From: Flavobacterium aquicola
GTDB lineage: Bacteria > Bacteroidota > Bacteroidia > Flavobacteriales > Flavobacteriaceae
Length of the DNA stretch: 64,000 nucleotides
Direction: 5' to 3'
NCBI RefSeq assembly: GCF_003385115.1
Contig: NZ_QUNI01000009.1
Span: 1 to 64,000 of the forward strand
Shown here: positions 43,240-52,580 of the stretch, one piece after another
Layout: each line of letters begins with the position of its first letter
Numbering within the stretch: the stretch's first letter is position 1
Program-made: the position numbers and the translations under genes
Notes under the pieces: model-generated
The model's database searches: none
Told to the model about the DNA's origin: nothing
What the model saw: only the letters and a program-made list of their open reading frames with translations

Positions 43240-44235
43240 TTACTTTAGTAATGTATCTAATTTAGCCTGTAATTCAGCAGAAGACGGTCTGTCTGCATCA
43301 GCGTCTAAAATATTTCCATTTGGATCAATTAATATAAACCTAGGAATTCCGGTCACTCCATAATTTACTACAAAATCTGACTGCCAGTCCTTATCGGCGA
43401 ATAATTGAATCCCGCCTAATTTTTTATCCAAAACAAATTTTTTCCACTTTTCATGATCATTAGCTTTATCAATAGAAAGACTCACAAAATGAATATTTTT
43501 CCCATGATACTTCTCTTCTGTCTTTTGCAGAAAAGGAATTTCTGCTCTGCACGGACCGCACCAAGTTGCCCAAATATCAATATAAACATACTTTCCTTTT
43601 AGATCTGACAGTTTCGTTTTCCCTCCAGCATAATTTTCAAAATCAAAATCAGGAGAAGCTTTTCCAACAAAGCTATTCATCTTAGACGCATTTTTATATT
43701 CCTGAACAGCATATTCATTAAACTGCTCAAAGGATTTTTTCAGAGCATCCTTAAATTCAGGATCGAAATCTCCTTTTTCCAGATTTGCTAAATCAGATTT
43801 ATTCTTTTCCTTTAACAATGATGAGAACTCAGCCTCATCTTTTGTGAAAGCTTCATTTTGAAATTTTTCATCCTTTAAAGCCTGCTGCGCTAAAAAATTA
43901 CTCTCATTAGTACCCTTTCCTTTATAAATAATAGTTTCATCAAATTCTTTAGCATTCATTGTCAGATTTACCTCAGAACCTGGTTTTAAATATATAGTTG
44001 ATGATTCTACTCCGTCAGAAAAACGGTAAAATCCCTTTTGAGCTTCAAAAGCAGTATCAAAAACTTCCTGTTTATTAATTGGAATAACCTGCTTAAAATT
44101 ATTAGCTCCTTTAATAACAATTGTATCGCTGTTTCTATTGGTAATTTTAGCTGTAAATTTTATTTGATTAGTACCTTGAGAAATGCCTCTAAACCCCAAG
44201 AGACTGAGCATGCTTAAAATAAAAATTTTTTTCAT
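43240..44235 (-). CDS. TlpA-like thiol-disulfide oxidoreductase with N-terminal extension
   Basis: 331 residues. A signal peptide at 1-18 ends GISQG. About 20-120 is a beta-rich domain (KFTAKITNRNSDTIVIKGAN) like the DUF4369-type region common in Bacteroidota members. A thioredoxin fold follows from about 195, with the CxxC active site in WATWCGPCRAEIPF and the cis-Pro in TGIPRFILIDPNG. It should reduce or exchange disulfides in the periplasm, for example in cytochrome maturation or stress response. It stands alone between two terminators. Confidence 0.87.
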   Translation of the reverse strand: MKKIFILSMLSLLGFRGISQGTNQIKFTAKITNRNSDTIVIKGANNFKQVIPINKQEVFDTAFEAQKGFYRFSDGVESSTIYLKPGSEVNLTMNAKEFDETIIYKGKGTNESNFLAQQALKDEKFQNEAFTKDEAEFSSLLKEKNKSDLANLEKGDFDPEFKDALKKSFEQFNEYAVQEYKNASKMNSFVGKASPDFDFENYAGGKTKLSDLKGKYVYIDIWATWCGPCRAEIPFLQKTEEKYHGKNIHFVSLSIDKANDHEKWKKFVLDKKLGGIQLFADKDWQSDFVVNYGVTGIPRFILIDPNGNILDADADRPSSAELQAKLDTLLK

Positions 44236-44263
44236 AACTAGAGTTTTATCATTTTGAGTAGTT

Positions 44264-44271
44264 CAAATCTA
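44264..44271 (-). promoter_or_regulatory. -7 box TAGATTTG of the TlpA-like gene
   Basis: TAGATTTG on the minus strand, 29-36 bases before the ATG, matches TAnnTTTG. A clear -33 TTG at 19-21 bases is not seen. Confidence 0.45.
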
Positions 44272-44366
44272 AAGAAATTCTATGTGAAATCTTACCCATT
44301 AACAAAACATTCTATTTTAATATGCATCAACTTGCATACTTTTCTATATTAATTTGAATTTTGTGT

Positions 44367-44374
44367 TACTTTTG
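44367..44374 (+). promoter_or_regulatory. -7 box TACTTTTG of aspS
   Basis: TACTTTTG followed by CAG lies 18 bases before the chosen aspS start, giving a very short leader. No TTG is found at the ideal distance upstream. The in-frame ATG at 44354 lies upstream of this box, which supports the start at 44393. Confidence 0.5.
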
Positions 44375-44392
44375 CAGTCTAAAATTTTGATC

Positions 44393-46147
44393 ATGTATAG
44401 AAGTCATAATTGCGGCGAACTAAACGCCTCAAATATTAATACCGAAGTTACACTAGCGGGTTGGGTTCAAAAATCACGCGATAAAGGATTTATGAATTGG
44501 GTTGATTTACGCGACCGTTACGGAATTACACAATTGATTTTTGACGAAAGCCGTACCGTAAAAGAAGTTTTTGAATTAGCCAAAACCCTTGGACGCGAAT
44601 ACGTGATTCAGGTAAAAGGAACCGTTATTGAGCGTGAAGCCAAAAACAAAAACATTCCAACCGGCGAAATTGAGATTTTAGTTTCAGAACTGAATATTTT
44701 AAATTCTGCTTTGACTCCACCATTTACCATCGAAGACGAAACCGACGGTGGTGAAGACATCCGAATGAAATACCGTTATTTGGACATTCGAAGAAATCCT
44801 GTAAAAAACAGCTTGCTTTTCCGTCACAAAGTGGCAATGGAAGTACGTAAATACCTTTCGGATTTGGATTTCTGCGAAGTGGAAACTCCTTATTTAATAA
44901 AATCGACTCCAGAAGGCGCAAGAGATTTCGTTGTTCCGTCAAGAATGAACGAAGGACAATTCTATGCTTTACCGCAATCACCGCAGACTTTCAAACAATT
45001 ATTGATGGTGGGCGGAATGGATAAATATTTCCAAATCGTGAAATGTTTCCGTGACGAAGATTTACGTGCAGACCGTCAACCGGAGTTTACACAAATTGAC
45101 TGCGAAATGGCTTTTGTCGAGCAGGAAGACATTTTGAATGTTTTTGAAGGTCTGACCCGTCATCTGCTAAAAGAAATAAAAGGTATCGAAGTTGATAAAT
45201 TTCCGCGTATCACTTACGAGTACGCGATGAAAACTTACGGTAACGACAAACCAGATATTCGTTTCGGAATGAAATTTGGTGAATTGAACGAATTTGCTCA
45301 GCACAAAGAGTTCCCGGTTTTCAATTCAGCCGAATTAGTTGTGGGAATAGCAGTTCCCGGAGCTGGAAATTACACCCGAAAAGAAATTGACGCTTTAATT
45401 GACTGGGTAAAACGCCCTCAGGTTGGAGCAAGTGGAATGGTTTATGCAAAATGCAACGAAGACGGAACTTTCAAATCATCTGTAGATAAATTCTACGATC
45501 AGGATGATTTAGCCAATTGGGCAAAAACAACTGAAGCAAAACCAGGCGACATGATTTTTGTACTTTCTGGACCAGCCGATAAAACAAGAGCACAATTGAG
45601 CGCTTTGCGTATGGAATTAGCCACTCGTCTTGGATTGAGAAATCCAGCCGAATTTGCACCGCTTTGGGTTGTGGATTTCCCATTATTAGAATTTGATGAA
45701 GAAAGCGGCCGTTACCACGCGATGCACCACCCGTTCACTTCCCCAAAACCGGAAGACATGCACTTACTGGAGACCAATCCTGGTAAAGTACGTGCCAATG
45801 CCTACGATATGGTTTTGAACGGAAACGAAATTGGCGGAGGATCAATCCGTATCCATGATAAAGCAACACAGCAATTAATGTTTAAATATTTAGGCTTTAC
45901 AGAAGAAGAAGCAAAAGCGCAATTTGGGTTCTTAATGGATGCTTTCCAATTTGGAGCTCCGCCACACGGAGGATTAGCTTTTGGATTGGATCGTTTGGTA
46001 GCCATTTTAGGAGGCCAGGAGACAATTCGTGATTTTATTGCTTTCCCAAAAAATAACTCTGGAAGAGACGTAATGATCGATGCTCCATCCGTAATTGATG
46101 AATCGCAGTTAAACGAATTACATATTAAATTAAATTCAAACAATTAG
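44393..46147 (+). CDS. aspS: Aspartyl-tRNA synthetase
   Basis: 584 residues from the ATG at 44393 ([10 protein letters not shown]); an ATG at 44354 would add 13 non-family residues and precede the promoter box. It charges tRNA-Asp with aspartate in the cytoplasm. The N-terminal OB-fold anticodon-binding domain is at about 1-110 ([26 protein letters not shown]). Class II motif 1 surrounds [17 protein letters not shown], motif 2 is [18 protein letters not shown], and motif 3 is [13 protein letters not shown] near the C terminus. The bacterial GAD insertion is present (about 300-420). Length is typical. Confidence 0.96.
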   Translation: MYRSHNCGELNASNINTEVTLAGWVQKSRDKGFMNWVDLRDRYGITQLIFDESRTVKEVFELAKTLGREYVIQVKGTVIEREAKNKNIPTGEIEILVSELNILNSALTPPFTIEDETDGGEDIRMKYRYLDIRRNPVKNSLLFRHKVAMEVRKYLSDLDFCEVETPYLIKSTPEGARDFVVPSRMNEGQFYALPQSPQTFKQLLMVGGMDKYFQIVKCFRDEDLRADRQPEFTQIDCEMAFVEQEDILNVFEGLTRHLLKEIKGIEVDKFPRITYEYAMKTYGNDKPDIRFGMKFGELNEFAQHKEFPVFNSAELVVGIAVPGAGNYTRKEIDALIDWVKRPQVGASGMVYAKCNEDGTFKSSVDKFYDQDDLANWAKTTEAKPGDMIFVLSGPADKTRAQLSALRMELATRLGLRNPAEFAPLWVVDFPLLEFDEESGRYHAMHHPFTSPKPEDMHLLETNPGKVRANAYDMVLNGNEIGGGSIRIHDKATQQLMFKYLGFTEEEAKAQFGFLMDAFQFGAPPHGGLAFGLDRLVAILGGQETIRDFIAFPKNNSGRDVMIDAPSVIDESQLNELHIKLNSNN

Positions 46148-46220
46148 GTAAAAACACTTGAATATCAATAATTTTACAAAAAAAATAATGTCATAATGAT
46201 TTTCGTATTATATTAAAGAT

Positions 46221-46228
46221 TACATTTG
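46221..46228 (+). promoter_or_regulatory. -7 box TACATTTG of the cold-shock gene
   Basis: TACATTTG lies 30-37 bases before the csp start codon and matches TAnnTTTG. The implied leader is about 20-25 bases and AT-rich, too short for the long regulatory leader of E. coli cspA. Confidence 0.6.
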
Positions 46229-46257
46229 CGATATTATAAATTATTATTACTATTACA

Positions 46258-46452
46258 ATGCGTACAGGTACAGTTAAATTTTTCAATGAATCTAAAGGTT
46301 ACGGATTCATTACAGACGAAGAAACAGGAAAAGACATTTTTGTTCATGCATCAGGCATCAGCGCGGAAGAATTACGCGAAGGTGACAGAGTTAGCTATGA
46401 AGAAGAAGAAGGAAGAAAAGGTAAAGTTGCTGCTAAAGTAGCAGTACTTTAA
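46258..46452 (+). CDS. Cold-shock domain protein
   Basis: 64 residues, a complete single cold-shock domain. The RNA-binding motifs RNP1 (KGYGFI, 14-19) and RNP2 (DIFVHAS, 27-33) are intact; the usual start TGTVKFFNE is present. Such proteins bind single-stranded RNA and DNA and act as RNA chaperones. It has its own -7 box and a strong terminator, so it is monocistronic. The CspA-family member cannot be told apart further. Confidence 0.95.
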   Translation: MRTGTVKFFNESKGYGFITDEETGKDIFVHASGISAEELREGDRVSYEEEEGRKGKVAAKVAVL

Positions 46453-46494
46453 GCATATAAATCGCTTACTGTTTTATTGCAAAAACGTCTAAAA

Positions 46495-46528
46495 AACGTT
46501 CCGATATAATCGGAACGTTTTTTTTTGT
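46495..46528 (+). terminator. Terminator of the cold-shock gene
   Basis: AACGTTCCGAT (46495-46505) and ATCGGAACGTT (46509-46519) form a perfect 11-bp stem with a three-base loop, followed by a T-run to about 46526. Confidence 0.9.
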
Positions 46529-46623
46529 TCTTATGCCAAAAATTGGGCTTTTAGTCGCTATTTATAATCAATAAAAATTAGAACTGTATTGAGTTAATGT
46601 TTCTACTAAATTTGACACAAAAC

Positions 46624-46654
46624 TTGTGTTTTAATTACACTAAACCTATCTTTG
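46624..46654 (+). promoter_or_regulatory. Promoter of the nuo operon
   Basis: TTG (46624-46626), 20 bases and TATCTTTG (46647-46654) match the Bacteroidota -33/-7 promoter. The predicted leader before nuoA is about 25 bases. Confidence 0.7.
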
Positions 46655-46684
46655 TAACTTAATATAAAGCAAAAATTGATAATT

Positions 46685-47050
46685 ATGCAATCCGAACAAA
46701 TAAACTATATCCCAGTCTTTATGCAGCTCGTTTTAGCTGTAGGATTTGTTGTAGGTATGATCATTATTTCTGGTAAATTGGGACCGAAAAGACTGTCTGA
46801 GAACAAAGACAAGAATTTCGAATGCGGAATTGAATCAGTAGGAAACGCAAGGATACCTTTTTCAGTAAAATATTTCATTGTAGCCATCTTATTTGTATTA
46901 TTCGATGTAGAGGTAATATTCTTATATCCTTGGGCAGTGAATTTCAAAGACTTAGGAGTTGAAGGAATGATAAAAATGGTTATCTTTATGATGTTGCTTT
47001 TAGTTGGCTTTTTCTACATCATCAAAAAGAAAGCCTTAGAATGGGAATAA
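46685..47050 (+). CDS. nuoA: NADH-quinone oxidoreductase subunit A
   Basis: 121 residues from the ATG at 46685 (MQSEQINYIP), preferred to one at 46676 because family members begin just before the first helix. Three membrane helices are visible (FMQLVLAVGFVVGMIII; YFIVAILFVLFDVEVIFLYP; MVIFMMLLLVGFFYII). The loop with ENKDKNFECGIESVGNA holds the conserved Cys of this subunit near the quinone site, and FDVEVIFLYPWA is the family signature. It is the first gene of the complex I operon. Confidence 0.95.
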   Translation: MQSEQINYIPVFMQLVLAVGFVVGMIIISGKLGPKRLSENKDKNFECGIESVGNARIPFSVKYFIVAILFVLFDVEVIFLYPWAVNFKDLGVEGMIKMVIFMMLLLVGFFYIIKKKALEWE

Positions 47051-47138
47051 AATAACTTTAAATTATAAATGTTGAATTACAAGTTAATGTAAAACATTTC
47101 AAAAATTTAAAACTCAACATTCAAAATAAAAACACAAA
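47051..47138 (+). repeat. Imperfect AT-rich inverted repeat between nuoA and nuoB
   Basis: TTAAATTATAAATGTTGA near 47060-47077 is matched in reverse by TCAACATTCAAAAT near 47116-47129, with weaker pairing between. Similar AT-rich fold-back sequence fills the nuoD-nuoE gap. No T-run suggests termination. Confidence 0.5.
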
Positions 47139-47687
47139 ATGAGTGATTCAAAAGTAAATATGGTTGCCCCGCCAGAAGGTGTTACTGGAGAAGGGTTCTT
47201 CGCTACAAAACTGAATGATGTTGTGGGATTAGCACGAGCCAATTCCCTTTGGCCTTTACCTTTTGCAACTTCGTGTTGCGGTATTGAATTTATGGCAACA
47301 ATGGCTTCACATTATGATTTGGCACGTTTTGGTTCTGAAAGAGTGAGTTTCTCTCCTCGCCAGGCCGATATGCTATTAGTAATGGGAACCATATCAAAAA
47401 AAATGGCTCCAATCTTACGTCAGGTATATGAACAAATGGCAGAACCCAAATGGGTGATTGCCGTTGGTGCTTGCGCTACATCTGGAGGAATTTTTGACAC
47501 TTACTCTGTATTGCAGGGAATCGACAAAGTAATCCCTGTAGACGTTTATGTTCCTGGCTGTCCTCCACGTCCAGAACAAATAGTAGATGGTGTTATGCAA
47601 CTGCAGGAATTAGTTAAAAACGAATCTGTAAGAAGAAGAAGTTCCCCTGAGTACAAAGAATTATTGGCATCTTATAACATTCAATAA
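47139..47687 (+). CDS. nuoB: NADH-quinone oxidoreductase subunit B
   Basis: 182 residues. It carries the N2 [4Fe-4S] cluster, the last iron-sulfur centre before quinone. Ligands are the tandem cysteines in [10 protein letters not shown], the Cys in VGACATSGG and the Cys in [14 protein letters not shown]. All are present. It is a peripheral-arm subunit facing NuoD. The stop is 3 bases before nuoC. Confidence 0.96.
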   Translation: MSDSKVNMVAPPEGVTGEGFFATKLNDVVGLARANSLWPLPFATSCCGIEFMATMASHYDLARFGSERVSFSPRQADMLLVMGTISKKMAPILRQVYEQMAEPKWVIAVGACATSGGIFDTYSVLQGIDKVIPVDVYVPGCPPRPEQIVDGVMQLQELVKNESVRRRSSPEYKELLASYNIQ

Positions 47688-47690
47688 AAA

Positions 47691-48224
47691 ATGGCATTAG
47701 AGACAACAGAAATTCAAGAGCGATTAATAGAAAATTTTGGATCAAAAATTTCAAATTTTGATCAATCCAAAGATATTTTCACTTTTGAAGTAGATTCGGA
47801 CATCAATACAGCCGTTATCTTATTTTTAAAAAATGATTCAATATTTCGTTTTCATTTTTTAACCGATTTATGCGGGATACATTATCCAGACAACGAAGAA
47901 AACAGACAATTTGCCGTCGTTTATCATTTACACAATTGGTACGAAAACAAACGCATCCGAATTAAATCTTTCCTAAACGGTTCCAACCCGGAAATTAAAA
48001 GTTTATCAAACATTTTCCTGTCCGCCAATTGGATGGAAAGAGAAACTTATGATTTTTTCGGAATAAACTTCACAGGACACCCTCAATTGAAACGTATTCT
48101 GAACATGGATGAAATGATTTCTTTTCCAATGCGCAAAGAATTCCCAATGGAAGACAGCGGAAGAACGGATAAGGATGACAGGTATTTTGGAAGAACAACA
48201 ACCAATCAGCCAATAGTAAAATAA
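47691..48224 (+). CDS. nuoC: NADH-quinone oxidoreductase subunit C
   Basis: 177 residues, the 30-kDa-type subunit of the peripheral arm with no cofactor. The signature is complete: NWMERETYDFFGINFTGHPQ followed by LKRILNMDE and FPMRKEFPMED. NuoC and NuoD are separate genes here, unlike the fused form in E. coli. Gap to nuoD is 23 bases. Confidence 0.95.
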   Translation: MALETTEIQERLIENFGSKISNFDQSKDIFTFEVDSDINTAVILFLKNDSIFRFHFLTDLCGIHYPDNEENRQFAVVYHLHNWYENKRIRIKSFLNGSNPEIKSLSNIFLSANWMERETYDFFGINFTGHPQLKRILNMDEMISFPMRKEFPMEDSGRTDKDDRYFGRTTTNQPIVK

Positions 48225-48247
48225 ATATAATTTTTCACATTCGATAA

Positions 48248-49486
48248 ATGTCAGAACTATTATTACCACCAGAGCATCGCTATGCTAAAATAATCAAAGA
48301 GCGACACAATGAAGACGGAAGCGAGCTTTCTATTCTGAATTTAGGTCCTACTCACCCAGCTACACACGGTATTTTCCAAAATATCTTGCTGATGGATGGT
48401 GAAAGAATTCTTGAAGCTGAACCAACAATTGGTTACATTCATAGAGCATTCGAAAAAATTGCCGAGAATCGTCCTTTTTATCAAATCACACCTTTAACAG
48501 ATCGTATGAATTATTGTTCATCTCCTATCAATAATATGGGATGGTGGATGACAATTGAGAAAACCTTAGGGATTGAAGTGCCAAAACGTGCACAATATCT
48601 TCGTGTTATTGTAATGGAGTTGGCCAGAATCTCAGATCACCTAATCTGTAATTCGATACTTGGGGTTGATACTGGTGCATATACGGGCTTTCTATATGTA
48701 ATGCAGTTTAGAGAGAAAATCTACGAAATCTACGAAGAAATCTGCGGAGCTCGTCTGACAACTAATATGGGCAGAATGGGCGGTTTTGAAAGGGACTGGT
48801 CTCCAGAAGCTTTTAGAAAACTAGATGCCTTTTTAGAAGAATTTCCAGCTGTATGGAAAGAATTTGAAAATCTATTTGTTAGAAACCGAATTTTCATTGA
48901 CAGAACGGTTAATGTTGGAGCTATAACTGCTGAAAAAGCTTTGGCTTATGGATTTACAGGTCCTAATTTACGTGCTGCAGGAGTAGATTATGATGTGCGT
49001 GTTGCACAGCCATACAGCTCTTACGAAGATTTTGATTTCATCGTTCCAGTAGGAAAATCGGGAGATACTTATGACCGTTTTTGCGTTAGAAACGCAGAAG
49101 TTTGGGAAAGTTTAAGCATTATCCGTCAGGCATTAAACAAAATGCCGGAAGGAAATGATTACCATGCTGACGTTCCTGAATATTATCTTCCTCCAAAAGA
49201 AGATGTTTACAACAGTATGGAATCCTTGATTTATCATTTCAAAATTGTAATGGGCGAAGTTCCTGTTCCAGTTGGCGAAGTTTACCATCCGGTAGAAGGA
49301 GCAAATGGAGAAATCGGATTCTATTTAGTAACAGATGGAAGCAGAACTCCTTATAGACTGCACTTCAGAAGACCTTGCTTTATCTTTTATCAGGCTTATC
49401 CAGAAATGATTAAAGGTGCAATGTTATCTGATGCAATTGTTATTTTATCAAGTTTAAATGTTATTGCAGGAGAATTAGACGCTTAA
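48248..49486 (+). CDS. nuoD: NADH-quinone oxidoreductase subunit D
   Basis: 412 residues, the 49-kDa-type subunit related to hydrogenase large subunits; it forms the quinone pocket with NuoB. GPTHPATHGIFQNILLMDGE carries the quinone-binding His, and EPTIGYIHRAFEKIAENR, DRMNYCSSPINN and RLHFRRPCF are family blocks. The C terminus (SDAIVILSSLNVIAGELDA) substitutes the usual D-x-V-x3-GSLD-x-V-x2-D-R ending with a Bacteroidota variant. Followed by an 82-base AT-rich fold-back region. Confidence 0.95.
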   Translation: MSELLLPPEHRYAKIIKERHNEDGSELSILNLGPTHPATHGIFQNILLMDGERILEAEPTIGYIHRAFEKIAENRPFYQITPLTDRMNYCSSPINNMGWWMTIEKTLGIEVPKRAQYLRVIVMELARISDHLICNSILGVDTGAYTGFLYVMQFREKIYEIYEEICGARLTTNMGRMGGFERDWSPEAFRKLDAFLEEFPAVWKEFENLFVRNRIFIDRTVNVGAITAEKALAYGFTGPNLRAAGVDYDVRVAQPYSSYEDFDFIVPVGKSGDTYDRFCVRNAEVWESLSIIRQALNKMPEGNDYHADVPEYYLPPKEDVYNSMESLIYHFKIVMGEVPVPVGEVYHPVEGANGEIGFYLVTDGSRTPYRLHFRRPCFIFYQAYPEMIKGAMLSDAIVILSSLNVIAGELDA

Positions 49487-49568
49487 TAAAATTATAAATG
49501 ATGAATTTTAAATTATAAATTATTTCAAAACATTTAAAATTTATAATTCAAAATTTAAAATAATTAAA
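49487..49568 (+). repeat. Imperfect AT-rich inverted repeat between nuoD and nuoE
   Basis: Blocks of AAATTATAAAT and GAATTTTAAATTATAAATT (49490-49520) are mirrored by AATTTATAATTCAAAATTTAAAAT (split over 49538-49561). The gap is composed almost only of A and T. It may fold into a weak hairpin in the operon mRNA. Confidence 0.55.
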
Positions 49569-50099
49569 ATGGAAAGAACACATTACAAACAAGAAATAAA
49601 TATGACCGAAGCTTTGATGTCCCGCATCAATGAATTAATCAGTCATTACCCTGAAGACAAAAGAAAATCAGCTTTACTTCCCGTTTTACATGAAGTTCAG
49701 GATGCTCACGATAATTGGCTGAGTATTGAATTACAAGATAAAGTTGCCGAAATTTTACTTATTAAACCTGTAGAAGTGTATGAAGTAGTAACTTTTTACA
49801 CGATGTTCAACCAAAGACCAATTGGTAAATACATGTTTGAATTTTGTCAGACTTCACCTTGTTGCTTGAATGGAGTAGAGGATTTAATGGATTACACCTG
49901 TGAAAAACTAGGCGTTGGAATTGGAGAAACAACCGCTGACGGTCTTTTTGAAGTAAGAGGGGTTGAATGTTTAGGTGCTTGTGGTTATGCTCCGATGATG
50001 CAATTGGGTGATTTTTACAAAGAACATTTGACAAAAGAAAAAGTAGATCAGTTAATCGCTGACTGCAAAGACGATAAAATAATATTACACGATAAATAA
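49569..50099 (+). CDS. nuoE: NADH-quinone oxidoreductase subunit E
   Basis: 176 residues, the 24-kDa-type subunit holding a [2Fe-2S] cluster (N1a) in a thioredoxin-like fold. The four ligands are in CQTSPCCLNG (two Cys) and CLGACGYAP (two Cys). The helical N terminus (SRINELISHYPEDKRKSALL) and VYEVVTFYTMFN are typical. It stands 1 base before nuoF and acts with it in the NADH-oxidising module. Confidence 0.95.
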   Translation: MERTHYKQEINMTEALMSRINELISHYPEDKRKSALLPVLHEVQDAHDNWLSIELQDKVAEILLIKPVEVYEVVTFYTMFNQRPIGKYMFEFCQTSPCCLNGVEDLMDYTCEKLGVGIGETTADGLFEVRGVECLGACGYAPMMQLGDFYKEHLTKEKVDQLIADCKDDKIILHDK

Positions 50100-50100
50100 T

Positions 50101-51468
50101 ATGTCACAAAAAATATTATTAGACAAAATCAATATTCCAGGAATTAAAACCTACGAAGTATATCGCCAAAACGGTGGTTATGCTTCTGTAGAAAAAGCCT
50201 TGAAAACCTTAACGCCGGATGAAGTAGTTGAAGAAGTTAAAACTTCTGGATTACGTGGTCGTGGTGGAGCTGGTTTCCCAGCAGGTATGAAATGGAGTTT
50301 TATTGACAAAAAATCTGGAAAGCCAAGACATTTAGTTTGTAATGCGGATGAATCTGAGCCAGGAACATTCAAAGACCGCTATTTGATGGAATATATCCCT
50401 CACTTATTGATTGAAGGAATGATTACTTCCAGTTATGCATTGGGTGCTAACCGTTCCTATATCTACATTCGTGGGGAATATATGTGGGTTTATAAAATAT
50501 TAGAAAGAGCCATCGCCGAAGCTAAAGCTGCAGGCTGGTTAGGAAAAAACATATTAGGTTCAGGATTTGATTTGGATTTGTATGTTCAAATCGGTGGTGG
50601 AGCCTACATTTGTGGTGAAGAAACTGCTTTGATTGAATCATTGGAAGGAAAAAGAGGAAATCCTCGTATCAAACCACCATTCCCTGCTGTTTCTGGACTT
50701 TGGGCTAATCCAACAGTTGTAAACAATGTAGAAACTATTGCAGCTGTGCCTTGGATTGTAAATAATTCGGGAGCAGATTATGCTAAAATCGGTATCGGAA
50801 GATCTACAGGTACTAAATTAATTTCAGCTTCGGGACATATTAAAAATCCAGGTGTTTATGAAATCGAATTAGGATTAAGCGTTTACGAATTCATGAATTC
50901 TGACGAATATCTTGGCGGAATGAGTTCTGACCGTCCATTAAAAGCATTTGTACCTGGAGGAAGTTCAGTTCCTGTTTTACCAGCACATTTAATTTACAAA
51001 ACTGCAGCAGGCGAAGATCGTTTGATGTCTTACGAATCCTTAAGCGATGGTGGCTTTGCTACCGGATCTATGTTAGGTTCCGGAGGTTTTATCGTATATA
51101 ATGATACTTCATGTATTGTTCGTAATACCTGGAATTTCTCCCGTTTTTACCACCATGAAAGCTGCGGTCAATGTACGCCTTGCCGAGAAGGTACAGGATG
51201 GATGGAAAAAGTATTACACCGTATTGAAAACGGTCACGGACGTGAAGAAGATATTGATTTGCTAGTGAGCATTCAAAGTAAAATCGAAGGAAACACAATT
51301 TGTCCTCTTGGTGATGCGGCAGCTTGGCCGGTAGCGGCGGCGATTCGTCACTTTAGAGATGAATTTGAATACCACATTCGTTTCCCTGAAAAAATAAAAA
51401 ACAGAGACCATTTTGTTGCTGAACCTTTTGAAAAAGTAAAGCATTTAGTAACAAAACAAACAGTATAA
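50101..51468 (+). CDS. nuoF: NADH-quinone oxidoreductase subunit F
   Basis: 455 residues, the 51-kDa-type NADH-oxidising subunit with FMN and the N3 [4Fe-4S] cluster. GLRGRGGAGFPAGMKW and NADESEPGTFKDR bind FMN and NADH; GGGAYICGEETALIESLEG is the glycine-rich FMN loop. ESCGQCTPCREGTGW plus a Cys further on (NTICPLGDAAAWP) bind N3. All key residues are present, which argues that this complex I does use NADH even though its NuoG is short. Confidence 0.96.
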   Translation: MSQKILLDKINIPGIKTYEVYRQNGGYASVEKALKTLTPDEVVEEVKTSGLRGRGGAGFPAGMKWSFIDKKSGKPRHLVCNADESEPGTFKDRYLMEYIPHLLIEGMITSSYALGANRSYIYIRGEYMWVYKILERAIAEAKAAGWLGKNILGSGFDLDLYVQIGGGAYICGEETALIESLEGKRGNPRIKPPFPAVSGLWANPTVVNNVETIAAVPWIVNNSGADYAKIGIGRSTGTKLISASGHIKNPGVYEIELGLSVYEFMNSDEYLGGMSSDRPLKAFVPGGSSVPVLPAHLIYKTAAGEDRLMSYESLSDGGFATGSMLGSGGFIVYNDTSCIVRNTWNFSRFYHHESCGQCTPCREGTGWMEKVLHRIENGHGREEDIDLLVSIQSKIEGNTICPLGDAAAWPVAAAIRHFRDEFEYHIRFPEKIKNRDHFVAEPFEKVKHLVTKQTV

Positions 51469-51469
51469 A

Positions 51470-51540
51470 AGTTGATGGTTGATAGTTGATAGTTGATGGA
51501 ATTCCAGAAACGAACAACCGACAACCAACAACTAACAACT
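51470..51540 (+). repeat. Degenerate heptamer inverted repeat between nuoF and nuoG
   Basis: Four tandem 7-mers of GTTGATG/GTTGATA type (51472-51499) are faced by complementary CAAC-based 7-mers (ACAACCG, ACAACCA, ACAACTA, ACAACTA) at 51514-51541, with GAATTCC in between. It can fold into one long imperfect hairpin. An element with similar wording is at 38930-38991. Confidence 0.75.
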
Positions 51541-51546
51541 AATAAT

Positions 51547-52578
51547 ATGAAAGTAACGATAGACGGTCAAGAAATTGAAGTAGAAGCAGGAACGACGATC
51601 TTGCAGGCTGCACGTATGATTGGTGGAGATGTTGTTCCGCCAGCGATGTGCTATTATTCTAAACTGAAAGGGAGCGGTGGTAAATGCCGTTGTTGTTTAG
51701 TTGATGTAACCAAAGGCAGTGACGCTGACCCAAGACCAATGCCAAAATTAATGGCATCATGTGTTACAGGCTGTCAGGACGGAATGGAAATCGCAAGTAA
51801 AGCATCCCCAAGAGTTCAGGAAGCAAGAAAATCAGTAACAGAATTTTTGTTAATCAATCACCCATTAGATTGCCCAATTTGTGATCAGGCGGGAGAATGT
51901 GATTTGCAGAATTTAAGTTTCGAACACGGAAAATCAGCATCTCGTTATATTGAAGAAAAAAGAACTTTTGAGCCAGAAGATATTGGTCCAAATATTCAAT
52001 TGCACATGAATCGTTGTATTTTATGTCAAAGATGTGTACAAGTTGCCGATCAATTGACAGACGACAGAGTTCATGGAGTAATGGATCGTGGCGATCACGC
52101 TAACATTTCGACTTGTATTTCAAAAGCCATAACCAATGAGTTTTCTGGAAACATGATTGATGTATGTCCGGTTGGTGCTTTGACTGATAAAACTTTTAGA
52201 TTCAAATCAAGAGTTTGGTTCAACAAACCTTACAATGCACATAGAGAATGTACCACTCCAGGATGCTGCGGAAAAACTACAGTTTGGATGTTTGGAAACG
52301 AAATTCAACGTGTCACTGGTCGTAAAGACGAGTTTCATGAAGTAGAAGAATTCATTTGCAACACTTGTCGTTTTGACAAAAAAGAACTTACTGACTGGGT
52401 AATTGAAGGGCCACGTGAATTTGAAAAAGATTCAGTTATTAATCAAAATAACTATACTCAAAAACTTGAAAAAGTAGAAATCGCTACTGAGAAAAACATT
52501 CTTTTGGGTAGAGATCAAGATCGTAAAAAAATAAGTATGGCTTCAAATCCATTGGACATTAACACTCAAAACTCTTAA
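51547..52578 (+). CDS. nuoG: NADH-quinone oxidoreductase subunit G, short form
   Basis: 343 residues from the ATG at 51547 (MKVTIDGQEI); an ATG at 51493 lies within the repeat element. The N-terminal [2Fe-2S] domain (Cys in AMCYYSK, GKCRCC), the HxxCxxCxxxxxC-type N5 region (HPLDCPICDQAGECDLQ) and two-cluster ferredoxin part (MNRCILCQRCVQ; VCPVGALTDK) are complete. The protein ends soon after the start of the molybdopterin-like domain (TPGCCGKTTVWMFGNEIQRV; FICNTCRFDKK), lacking some 400-500 residues found in E. coli NuoG. The stop is genuine in frame and nuoH begins 2 bases later, so this is not a frameshift. Short NuoG is usual in Bacteroidota as far as I know. Confidence 0.92.
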   Translation: MKVTIDGQEIEVEAGTTILQAARMIGGDVVPPAMCYYSKLKGSGGKCRCCLVDVTKGSDADPRPMPKLMASCVTGCQDGMEIASKASPRVQEARKSVTEFLLINHPLDCPICDQAGECDLQNLSFEHGKSASRYIEEKRTFEPEDIGPNIQLHMNRCILCQRCVQVADQLTDDRVHGVMDRGDHANISTCISKAITNEFSGNMIDVCPVGALTDKTFRFKSRVWFNKPYNAHRECTTPGCCGKTTVWMFGNEIQRVTGRKDEFHEVEEFICNTCRFDKKELTDWVIEGPREFEKDSVINQNNYTQKLEKVEIATEKNILLGRDQDRKKISMASNPLDINTQNS

Positions 52579-52580
52579 AA

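Noticed and set aside
46226-46441. Alternative reading frame over the cold-shock gene
   Set aside because: The frame starting at 46258 gives a perfect cold-shock domain; the overlapping frame gives a Lys-rich sequence with no known domain.
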